Assembly: GCF_900089605.1 (NCBI RefSeq)
Contig: NZ_LT594324.1
Span: 1,054,001 to 1,118,000 of the forward strand
Source: Micromonospora narathiwatensis
GTDB taxonomy: Bacteria > Actinomycetota > Actinomycetes > Mycobacteriales > Micromonosporaceae
Length of the DNA: 64,000 nucleotides
Reading direction: 5' to 3'
In this document: piece after piece, positions 54,123 to 62,765 of the stretch
Layout: each line of letters begins with the position of its first letter
Position numbering within the stretch: position 1 is the first letter of the stretch
The notes under the pieces: generated by a model
The model's input: only the letters and a program-made list of their open reading frames with translations
Databases searched by the model: none
What the model was told of the DNA's origin: nothing
Program-made: the position numbers and the translations under genes

Positions 54123-55268
54123 ATGACGCGTTACGCGATCGACGAGAGTCGCAGCGAGCTGGTGGCGATCTGGGAGACCGGATACGGGGCTGTCGCGATT
54201 CGGGTCGCGCCGCTGGCGGTGAGCATCGAGCCGAGACGGCGGCTGGCGCTGGCAGCCGAGTTGTCGGGCCTGTCCCGGGCGCTCTGGCGTTGCTACACGC
54301 ATCCGGCGAGTGCCGCCGGCAGTTTGGCGCTCAACACCGAGGGCTGGCGGCGAGAGCAGACCCGCAACGAGTTCGCTTCCGTGACCGCTCACATCAGGAA
54401 ACCGAACCTGCCCGAGGGCAATTCATTGATGGTGTCGTACGACCCGGTGGAGGAATGCGCCCATCGCGTGGGCCGTTGCCTGCACGCTGCCGGGGACACG
54501 GATCTCACTGCTGCGGTGGTCGCCGATGTGGAGGCAGAACGAGCGGCGGTGGAGGGCGCCGAACTGGGGGATCTGTCGGGACGGTCGGCGCAGGCCGTGC
54601 AACTGACGCGCCAGGCTGCCTCGCCGGTCCAGGTCGCTGCTGCCGACCGGATCCTGATGGGCGACCCGCTCGGCGGGGGCGAACTGTTTCTGGAGCTCGA
54701 TCCGACCTCGGCTTGCGTGGCGGCGGCGCACTGGTTGCAGGCGGCCGCCGATGTGGCGGCGGACGCCGCCAACAGCGCCGCACCCGACGTGTTGGCGGAG
54801 GCCGACGACATCGAAGCGTTGCCGCTCGCGACACCCACCGTCGTCCTGGAGCTGATGGAGATCGGCCTGTCGCCGACCGACGTGGTGACCAGAATGATCT
54901 GCGATGCCATGGCGGTGGCTGAGGGCGAGGCGCCCGACATCGATGACCTGCGAGAGAAGATCGAGGAAGCCGGCGAGGAAGCCGAGCAGGTTGCGGCGAG
55001 CGGTGCTGAAGCGGTTGGCGAGATCACGGCGATTCGGTTGACCACTCTTGACCCGCTGCGTCCCGCCCGCGACATGCTCGAGGACCTACTGTCCGGCATT
55101 CGCGGATGCTGGCTGCTCTACCGCGAGAATGCCATGTTCTCAACCGACCTCGAGGGCACCGTGTCCGACGACGAACTGGACGGCGAAATCAACGAAGCGT
55201 TCCGCAATGAAGTTCGCGCCCGAGCCGCTGCTGACCGGCACCGACTCGATCTCGAGGACCGCAAGTAG
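54123..55268 (+). CDS. unknown protein upstream of DISARM, 381 aa
   Basis: The ATG at 54123 has GGGAGG upstream. The N-terminal 130 residues are alpha/beta (MTRYAIDESRSELVAIWETG). The rest is Ala/Glu-rich and helical with a likely coiled coil (LREKIEEAGEEAEQVAASG). No membrane segment or known motif is seen. It is on the same strand as the DISARM genes, 256 bp ahead of drmD, and behind the recombinase. It may be a DISARM-associated accessory gene or a passenger of the element. Confidence 0.65.
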   Translation: MTRYAIDESRSELVAIWETGYGAVAIRVAPLAVSIEPRRRLALAAELSGLSRALWRCYTHPASAAGSLALNTEGWRREQTRNEFASVTAHIRKPNLPEGNSLMVSYDPVEECAHRVGRCLHAAGDTDLTAAVVADVEAERAAVEGAELGDLSGRSAQAVQLTRQAASPVQVAAADRILMGDPLGGGELFLELDPTSACVAAAHWLQAAADVAADAANSAAPDVLAEADDIEALPLATPTVVLELMEIGLSPTDVVTRMICDAMAVAEGEAPDIDDLREKIEEAGEEAEQVAASGAEAVGEITAIRLTTLDPLRPARDMLEDLLSGIRGCWLLYRENAMFSTDLEGTVSDDELDGEINEAFRNEVRARAAADRHRLDLEDRK

Positions 55269-55524
55269 CAGCAGGAGGCATTGGCACGCGCGGCATGGCC
55301 CACCGTGTCTGCGATCGCGGCCATGCGCCACGGCGTTACAGTGCGGCCGCTCACGCGTCAAATTGCTGACCGCGTAAACGGACTCGTCGACGGGCAGTCC
55401 ACCGTGGATAACAGTCATGACGGCCGCAACCGCAGGCAGCGTCGGCGTTCTTATGCGGACAGTGATGTGTCACCGTCTGTCGCCTGTGGAAAGTAGGGTG
55501 GCGTGACCGGGTTAAGGTTCTCGG

Positions 55525-58500
55525 GTGTCTGTCTTGCCCGCCAGGTCGGCTGCCGTGTCGGGAACTGCCGTCCTTGCTGTTCCTGAACCTGGTCAGGTCG
55601 TTGAGGTGCGTGGCTCGACCTGGGCGGTGGCCCAGATCAAGCCGCAGGGACTACCGCGCAGCCCCGCCGACGAAGCCGTAGCCTCGCTGAACCACGCCGT
55701 AACCTTGCAGGCGCTCGATGAGGACCGGCTGGGTGAGGAACTGACGGTCGTCTGGGAGCTGGAGGTCGGCCATACCGTCACGCCCGCTCAAGGGCTGCCG
55801 ACCCAGGTCAACCCGGACGCCTTCGATGATCCGAACACTCTCGCCGGTTTCGTCGATGCGATGCGCTGGGGTGCGGTGACCTCGGCGGACGACCGGAGCG
55901 TGCAGGCGCCGTTCCACAGTGGTGTCGCCGTCGAGGCGTACCAGTTGGAGCCGCTGCGGCGTGCGTTGTCCTCGCCTCGTACGAACCTGCTGCTGGCCGA
56001 CGACGTGGGCTTGGGTAAGACCATCGAGGCTGGCCTGGTGGTGCAGGAGTTGCTGCTGCGGCACCGGGCGCGGACCGCAATCGTGGTGTGCCCGCCGAGC
56101 CTTGCGCTGAAGTGGCAGGACGAGATGCGGGACAAGTTCGGTCTCGACTTCACGATCATCAACAGCGAGATGATGCGGGAGGTGCGGCGCCGGTACGGCT
56201 TGCACGCGAACCCGTTCCAGCTGTATCCGCGGGTGATCGTGAGTATGGCGTGGTTGCCGCAGGTGCGCGCCCAGCGGATGCTGCGTGACGTGTACGCGCA
56301 GGCGGCGAGCACGAAGACCGCCCGGCGGTACGCGTTCGACATCCTGATCGTGGACGAGGCGCATCACGTGGCGCCGGCCAGTCCGTCGGCGATCGGGGGT
56401 GGGCGTGGCTATGCGGTCGACACGCAGCGCACGATCGCGGTGCGGGAGCTGGCGGACAAGTGCGAGCATCGCCTGTTCCTGAGCGCCACCCCGCACAACG
56501 GGCATCCGGAGTCGTTCACGGCGCTGCTGGAGATGATCGATTCGCGCCGGTTCAGCCGGGGTGCGCTGCTAGACGAGCGGGCGTTGCTGGAGGTGACGGT
56601 TCGCCGATTGAAGTCGGATCCCGCCCTGTCGCACAAGGGCTTCCGTCCCCGGGAGCTTCGGGTCATCCCGTTCACACCGCGAGCCGACGAGCAGGAGATG
56701 TTCGCCCTGCTGGACCGGATTCTGACCGACAGCGCGAAGGCGAACGGGACCGGTGCGTCCGGTGACATCACCGCGATGCTGTTCAAGAAGCGGTTCCTGT
56801 CCAGCCCGTGGGCTTTCGGTATGACCCTGCAGTCGTATCTCTCGGCGCGGTCAGTGGGCCGGGCGCCGGAGGACTGGGACTACGACGACATTCTCGGCGA
56901 GGGGCAGTCCGACGAGGAGGAGGGGCTGTGGGAGCAGGACGAGGCGACAGCCCTGCGGCACAGCAAGGCAACCGATCCGCTCGTCACCGCCGTACCAGGC
57001 GAGTTGCAGCGGCTGGCCGAGTGGGGGCTGGGCTTCGAGAGCCGGCCCGATTCCCGTCTCGATGAGCTGATCACAACACTGAATGCGATCTGCCAGCCCG
57101 GCGGGTTCTGGTCCAACGAGCGCGTCGTGGTGTTCACCGAATACGCCCACACACTGGAGTGGGTGCACCGGGTGCTGGTCCAGCAGGGCTACGGCGAGGT
57201 GCTGGAGGTCATTCAGGGGCAGACGCCGACCGACGAGCGGGAGCTGATCCGCGAGCACTTCACCACGGAGCCGTCGGCGAAGAACTCCGTGCGGGTGCTG
57301 TTGGCCACCGACGCGGCCGGTGAGGGCATCGACCTGCAGGACCACTGCCATCGGTTGATCAACCTGGACATCCCGTTCAACCCGTCGCGGCTGGAGCAGC
57401 GTATCGGCCGGATCGACCGGTACGGGCAGCAGCAGACCCCGTTGGTGTTCCAGTTCGCCCCGGACCGTTCGGCGACCATGTACGCCGCGGACATGGAGTT
57501 CATGGGCAGGATCGCCCGCAAGGTAGTGACGGTCGCGCGTGACCTCGGGTCGGTCAACCAGGTCATCGCCGACGAAATCCAGGACCATTTCACTCGTTCC
57601 AGCGGGGGGCGGCGTAAGAAGGCCGCGCTCGACGGCAACGCCGTGATCAACAAGGCGTTGGCCGGCGGGTTGGATCTCAACAGCCGGTTGACCCAGCTGG
57701 AGAAGGGCTACGCCGACAGCCGGGCGCAGCTGCACTTGGAGCCGGAGAACCTGCGGCGGGTGGTCGACACCGCGCTGCGGATCAGCCATCAGCCGCCCCT
57801 GGTGGTGGCCGGCGACGACCGGACCGACGCGGGCGTCTACACCATTCCGCCGCTCGGCCCGGCATGGCAGTCGACGTTGAAAGGCCTGGACACCCGCTCC
57901 GAGCCAGGCGTGTTGCGGCCGATCACGTTCGACGACAAGGCAGCGGCCGGGCGTAAGGATCTGGTGTACGTCCACCTGGGGCACCCGCTGGTGAAGAAGG
58001 CCCAGCGGCTGCTGCGCCGGTCGCTGTGGAGCGCGGACGCTCCGCTGCACCGGGTCACGGCGGTCGTGGTGGACGGGCTGGAGGAGTCCTTCGTCGCAGC
58101 CGTCACCCGGATGGTGTTGGTCGGACGCGGCGGCCTACGGCTGCACGAGGAGATCTTCCTCGCGGGCGTACGCCTGCATGGCCGCCGGGCGATCGCCGAG
58201 GAACGGGCCGAGCAGCTGCTCGATCAGGCCCTCGACGGCGGCAGGCTGGCGTTGGCTGCGGCGGACATCCGCGCCGACCTGGCGCGGAAGTGGAACGAGC
58301 CGGAGTCCCCGCTGCGGGCTCGGCTGCTCGACTCGATGACCCGCCGCGCCGAGTCCCGCCACCAGCGGGTCAGCGACCAGCTCGCGAAACGCGAGGACGC
58401 CGACATCACCCGGGCGCGGGAGATCTTCGCCGCGTTTCGGCGGAACCTGCACGATTCGCTAGAACAGCTCACCAGCGCCGAGATGCAGGACCAGCTCGCA

Positions 58501-58701
58501 CTGTTCCCCGATGAACAGCAGCGGCAGCGCCGCCGCGACATCGAAACAATGCGCCGCAGGCAGGACGAACTCGGCGACGAGGAGCAGCGGGAGATCGCGG
58601 CGATCACCGAGCGGTACCGCGACGTCAAGCCACACACCACTGCTGCGGCGGTGGTGTTCGCGCTCACCCCGGCCGACGCCCAGCGAGGAGGTTCCCGCTG
58701 A
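55525..58701 (+). CDS. drmD: DISARM SNF2-like helicase DrmD
   Basis: GTG start at 55525. The 1058-aa protein has the DrmD N-terminal region (PEPGQVVEVRGSTWAVAQI), motif I DDVGLGKT (159-166), DEAH with a second His (from 277), SATPHNGH, and a C-terminal helicase half with ATDAAGEGIDLQDHCHR and LEQRIGRIDRYGQ. In class 1 DISARM this helicase precedes the adenine methyltransferase, exactly as here. The stop overlaps the next start (TGATG). The late coiled-coil (RRRDIETMRRRQDELGDEE) is a family feature. It helps detect and block unmodified phage DNA. Confidence 0.92.
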   Translation: MSVLPARSAAVSGTAVLAVPEPGQVVEVRGSTWAVAQIKPQGLPRSPADEAVASLNHAVTLQALDEDRLGEELTVVWELEVGHTVTPAQGLPTQVNPDAFDDPNTLAGFVDAMRWGAVTSADDRSVQAPFHSGVAVEAYQLEPLRRALSSPRTNLLLADDVGLGKTIEAGLVVQELLLRHRARTAIVVCPPSLALKWQDEMRDKFGLDFTIINSEMMREVRRRYGLHANPFQLYPRVIVSMAWLPQVRAQRMLRDVYAQAASTKTARRYAFDILIVDEAHHVAPASPSAIGGGRGYAVDTQRTIAVRELADKCEHRLFLSATPHNGHPESFTALLEMIDSRRFSRGALLDERALLEVTVRRLKSDPALSHKGFRPRELRVIPFTPRADEQEMFALLDRILTDSAKANGTGASGDITAMLFKKRFLSSPWAFGMTLQSYLSARSVGRAPEDWDYDDILGEGQSDEEEGLWEQDEATALRHSKATDPLVTAVPGELQRLAEWGLGFESRPDSRLDELITTLNAICQPGGFWSNERVVVFTEYAHTLEWVHRVLVQQGYGEVLEVIQGQTPTDERELIREHFTTEPSAKNSVRVLLATDAAGEGIDLQDHCHRLINLDIPFNPSRLEQRIGRIDRYGQQQTPLVFQFAPDRSATMYAADMEFMGRIARKVVTVARDLGSVNQVIADEIQDHFTRSSGGRRKKAALDGNAVINKALAGGLDLNSRLTQLEKGYADSRAQLHLEPENLRRVVDTALRISHQPPLVVAGDDRTDAGVYTIPPLGPAWQSTLKGLDTRSEPGVLRPITFDDKAAAGRKDLVYVHLGHPLVKKAQRLLRRSLWSADAPLHRVTAVVVDGLEESFVAAVTRMVLVGRGGLRLHEEIFLAGVRLHGRRAIAEERAEQLLDQALDGGRLALAAADIRADLARKWNEPESPLRARLLDSMTRRAESRHQRVSDQLAKREDADITRAREIFAAFRRNLHDSLEQLTSAEMQDQLALFPDEQQRQRRRDIETMRRRQDELGDEEQREIAAITERYRDVKPHTTAAAVVFALTPADAQRGGSR

Positions 58702-61700
58702 TGCGGACCGTCCGTACTTTCCGGCCGAAGACGGCCGCCGAGCTGCACCGGGCCTGGCTGGAACTGGTCGAGACGGACGGCCCGTTCCTGGCGATCCCGC
58801 CGCTGAAGCGGGTGTGGCCGCAGGGCATGCCCGCCCTCGACGCCGAACGTCTCGAGGCCTTGCGCGAGGCCAAGCCGGCGTTCGACCACGCCTGGGAGGC
58901 CCTCGACATCGACCCGGGCGACGAGACCGTCCAGGCCAAGTACGCCGAGGTCCGCGACGTCTGGGTGCAGACCGTGCTGCGGGAGGTCGTCGGCTGGCGT
59001 ACCTCGCTGATGTGGGATCCCGAATGCGCGCCCGGCGTGATCGTGCACTCGCCCGACCGGCGGATCACCGTCACCCCGCAGGCCGCGCTGCACGGGCCGG
59101 ACGGCATCGGCGCGCTGGTCGGGGTGGTCGACAAGTGCGACAGCCTGCACGCCACCGGCACCGACGGCTGGGCCGCCACCGCTATCGACCGGATGGAAGC
59201 GATGCTGCGCGGCGCTGGCGTCGCGATCGGCATCGTCACCGACGGCCGCTGGTGGGCGTTGGTCTGCGCCCGGCCGGACGCGATGGTCGCCTCCGGCATC
59301 GTCGACGCCCAGACCTGGGTCGAGGAACCGTTGACCCGCAACGCCTTCCTCACCGTCGTCGCCCGGCAGTACATCATCGGCGGTGACCCCAACGAGCGGC
59401 TCCCCAAGCTGTTCGAGGAGTCCGTCGCCGCCGCCGAGGAGATCACCGAAGCTCTCGGCGCCCAGGTCCGCCGCGCCGTCGAGCTGCTGATCCAGGCGTT
59501 CGACGAGACCGCCGCCGACCACCACAGGCGCGGCCTGCGTGATCCGCTCCCGGACGACCCGCACGACACCTACTCCGCGGCGGTCACGGTCATGATGCGC
59601 GTCGTCTTCCTGCTTTTCGCAGAGGAGCGCGGCCTGCTGCCGCAGAGCGAGCTCTTCCTGCAGGGGTACGGCATCAGCGGTGAACTCGACGACCTGGAAC
59701 AGCGCCGGCTGCGCGACGGCGAGGAATCGCTGGACAGCACCTATCTGACCTGGCACCGGCTGCTCGCCACCAGCCAGGCCCTCTACCGGGGCGCGTCGTT
59801 CGAGAACATGCGAATGCCCGCGTACGGCGGATCGCTGTTCGACCCGGACCAGTACCCGTTCCTGATCGCCGCGAACGACAACGGCACCCTCGCCATGCCC
59901 GTCTCCGACCGGGTCATGCTGCACGTTCTGCGCTCGGTGCAGGTCGCCCAGCTCAAGGGCGGCGACGCCCGCCGGATCTCGTTCCGTGACGTCGACGTGG
60001 AACAGATCGGCTACATCTACGAAGGGCTGCTCGGCTACTCCTGCACCCGGGTTACCGGCGACACCCACGTCGGCATCGTCGGTGCCACCGGAGCCGAGCC
60101 GGAGATCCCGCTGACCGTGCTGGAGCAGCTCGCCAACGCCAATGCGGCTCCGGCGAAACTGGCCACCGCGATCATCGCCTGGCTCAAGGAGAACCAGCCC
60201 GCTGCCACCCCGCCGAGCGCGAACGCCTTGGCGAGGCGGCTCGCAACCACGCCTGGCGACGACGCCGACCGCATGCTGCGCGCGGTGACCGATGACGACA
60301 ACCTGCGCCTACGCCTGCTCCCCTGGGCCACCATCACCCGGCCCGACCTACGCGACCGCCCCACCGTCGTCCTGGACGGCGGCCTGGTGGTCACTGAGAC
60401 GCCGTCACGGCGCAACGCCGGCGCCCACTACACCCCGAAAGACCTTGCCGAGGAAGTCGTCAAGCACGCCCTCGAACCGCTCTGCTACTTCCCCGGCCCG
60501 CACCAGGTCCCCGAGAGCAGCGGCGCGTGGAAACTGCGCGACGCGGACGAGATCCTCAACCTCAAGGTGGCCGACATCGCCGCCGGCTCCGGCGCATTCC
60601 TCGTCGCCGCCGCCCGCTACCTCGCCGCCCGCCTCGTCGAAGCATGGATCGACGAAGACCCCGCCAACGCCGGCCGGCACGACCTCGGCCAACACGCGAT
60701 CCGTGAAGTTGTCGCCCGCTGCCTGTACGGGGCCGACATCAACGCGATGGCCGTGGAGATGTGCAAGCTCTCGCTCTGGCTGGTCTCCCTCGACCGCGAC
60801 CTACCATTCTCCTTCGTCGACGACAAAATCCTGCACGGCAACTCCCTGCTCGGCCTCACCGACCTGCGCCAGCTCCGCACCCTGCACATCGAGGCACCCA
60901 CCCACCAACAGGCCAGACTGACGGCCCAGGATGTGGACGCCACCATCCGCCGGGCCGTCGGCATCCGCCGCGACCTCGCCAGCGAGGTACGCGAACACGA
61001 CCCCATGCGCAGCGCCACCGCCAAACGCCGCCAGCTCAATCAGACTCGCAAGATCACTGCCGACCTACGCACCGCAGCCGACGGAGTCATCGCCGCCGGG
61101 CTCCGCCTCGGCGGCAAACCCGGCAAAGCCCTGGACGAAGCGTACGAAAACCTGGCCGAGGCGGTGACCGCCGCGATGCCAGCCGACGGCACGGCCGCCA
61201 ATCCCGAGCCCTTGGACCTAATCCTAGAAGAGGGACTGACCCCGACCGTCACGACGGACTACGAACGCTGGCAGCCGCTGCACTGGGTGCTCGAAGTCCC
61301 CGACGTAGTGGTAGATCACGGCGGCTTCGATGCCGTCATCGGCAACCCGCCCTTCCTCGGCGGCCAGAAACTCACCGGCGCGATGGGGACCAACGTCCGG
61401 GACTGGTTCGTCCACCAGATCGCCCACGGCACCCGGGGCAGCGCCGACCTGGTCGCCTACTTCCTGCTGCGGGCGGTCGAGTTGCTGCGCCCGTCCGGGG
61501 CGCTCGGCCTCATCGCCACCAACACGATCGCCCAGGGCGCCACCCGCGAAGTCGGCCTCGACAAGGTCGTCGCGGATGGGCTCACCATCGCCCGCGCAGT
61601 GCAGAGCGCCCCATGGCCGTCGGCCAGCGCCAACCTGGAGTACGCGGCGGTCTGGGGGAGTTTGGGACCGATTGCCGATGCAGCCGACCAGGTCGCGGAC

Positions 61701-62765
61701 GGAGTGGTTGTGCCGCGCATTTCCACGCTGCTGGAACCAGCTGGCCAGGTCCATGGCAGCCCGGCCCAGCTGATCGAGAACGAGAACATCGCCTTCAAGG
61801 GCTGCGTGGTGCTCGGCATGGGATTCGTTCTAAAACCCGAGGAAGCCCACGCGTGGCAGGCCGCAGACCAGCGCGACAGCGCGGTGCTGTTCCCCTACCT
61901 GAACGGCGAGGATCTCAACTCCCGGCCGGACTGCTCCGCCTCTCGCTGGGTGATCGACTTCACCGGCTACTGCGTCACCTGCGCCGCCCGGCTCCGCAGG
62001 CCGTTTGACCGTATCGAGCAGCTCGTTAGACCCGAACGGATGCGCAACAACCGTGCGGCCAGGCGAGATCGGTGGTGGCTCTTCGCGGAAAGTGCTCCTG
62101 GACTGCGGAGAGCGATCGCCAAGCTAGACGAGGTGATCGCTATCGCGCAGACGAGCGCTACGCAAATGCCAGCCATCGTTTCTAGTAGGCAGGTCTTCGA
62201 TCAGAAGCTCGTGGTCTTTGCGAATAGAACCAGAGAGGTTTTCGCTCTGCTCAGTTCGTCCATACATCGTTCATGGGCTACCCAATGGGGCTCAACGCGG
62301 ACCGGAGACCCCGTCTATACACCCTCCGACGTCTTCGAGACGTTCCCGCGGCCGAAACCGATGGCTCGGCTGGACGAAGTAGGCCGGATGCTGGATGAGG
62401 AGCGGCGAGAGGTCCTGCTGCGACGCAGGCTGGGGTTGACGAAGCTGTACAACCTGGTCAATGACCCAGGGATAGCTGACAGCGACGACCCGGACGTGGC
62501 TCGGTTGCGGCGGATTCATGTCGAGCTGGACGAGGCGGTGATGGCGGCGTACGACTGGTCGGATGTGCCGCTGGAGCACGGCTTCCACGCGTACCGCCAG
62601 ATGATGCGGTGGACGGTGAGCCCGGCGGCGCGGGTGGAGATCCTGGACCGGTTGCTCGCGGAGAATCTGCGCCGTGCGGCGGCGCAGCGGTCGAAGGCGG
62701 CGAAGAAGGGGATTCCCCGGCAGCGGAAGCCGGTCGTCCACGAGGGCCAGGAGGCGCTGCTGTGA
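58701..62765 (+). CDS. drmMI: DISARM adenine-specific DNA methyltransferase DrmMI
   Basis: 1354 aa, a large Eco57I/PglX-like N6-adenine methyltransferase. Seen are GAHYTPKDLAEEVV, the SAM site DIAAGSGAFL (near 624), LYGADINAMAVEMCKLSLW, and the catalytic NPPFLGG (near 883). The C-terminus (ending GIPRQRKPVVHEGQEALL) is basic. In class 1 DISARM this enzyme marks host DNA so that the helicases spare it. It is coupled to drmD and drmA by 1- and 4-bp overlaps. Confidence 0.93.
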   Translation: MRTVRTFRPKTAAELHRAWLELVETDGPFLAIPPLKRVWPQGMPALDAERLEALREAKPAFDHAWEALDIDPGDETVQAKYAEVRDVWVQTVLREVVGWRTSLMWDPECAPGVIVHSPDRRITVTPQAALHGPDGIGALVGVVDKCDSLHATGTDGWAATAIDRMEAMLRGAGVAIGIVTDGRWWALVCARPDAMVASGIVDAQTWVEEPLTRNAFLTVVARQYIIGGDPNERLPKLFEESVAAAEEITEALGAQVRRAVELLIQAFDETAADHHRRGLRDPLPDDPHDTYSAAVTVMMRVVFLLFAEERGLLPQSELFLQGYGISGELDDLEQRRLRDGEESLDSTYLTWHRLLATSQALYRGASFENMRMPAYGGSLFDPDQYPFLIAANDNGTLAMPVSDRVMLHVLRSVQVAQLKGGDARRISFRDVDVEQIGYIYEGLLGYSCTRVTGDTHVGIVGATGAEPEIPLTVLEQLANANAAPAKLATAIIAWLKENQPAATPPSANALARRLATTPGDDADRMLRAVTDDDNLRLRLLPWATITRPDLRDRPTVVLDGGLVVTETPSRRNAGAHYTPKDLAEEVVKHALEPLCYFPGPHQVPESSGAWKLRDADEILNLKVADIAAGSGAFLVAAARYLAARLVEAWIDEDPANAGRHDLGQHAIREVVARCLYGADINAMAVEMCKLSLWLVSLDRDLPFSFVDDKILHGNSLLGLTDLRQLRTLHIEAPTHQQARLTAQDVDATIRRAVGIRRDLASEVREHDPMRSATAKRRQLNQTRKITADLRTAADGVIAAGLRLGGKPGKALDEAYENLAEAVTAAMPADGTAANPEPLDLILEEGLTPTVTTDYERWQPLHWVLEVPDVVVDHGGFDAVIGNPPFLGGQKLTGAMGTNVRDWFVHQIAHGTRGSADLVAYFLLRAVELLRPSGALGLIATNTIAQGATREVGLDKVVADGLTIARAVQSAPWPSASANLEYAAVWGSLGPIADAADQVADGVVVPRISTLLEPAGQVHGSPAQLIENENIAFKGCVVLGMGFVLKPEEAHAWQAADQRDSAVLFPYLNGEDLNSRPDCSASRWVIDFTGYCVTCAARLRRPFDRIEQLVRPERMRNNRAARRDRWWLFAESAPGLRRAIAKLDEVIAIAQTSATQMPAIVSSRQVFDQKLVVFANRTREVFALLSSSIHRSWATQWGSTRTGDPVYTPSDVFETFPRPKPMARLDEVGRMLDEERREVLLRRRLGLTKLYNLVNDPGIADSDDPDVARLRRIHVELDEAVMAAYDWSDVPLEHGFHAYRQMMRWTVSPAARVEILDRLLAENLRRAAAQRSKAAKKGIPRQRKPVVHEGQEALL

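Noticed and set aside
58224..60068. 614-codon minus-strand open frame across drmD/drmMI
   Set aside because: Antisense shadow spanning two well-identified genes.
60761..62008. 415-codon plus-strand frame inside drmMI
   Set aside because: Arg/Pro/His-rich shadow of the methyltransferase.
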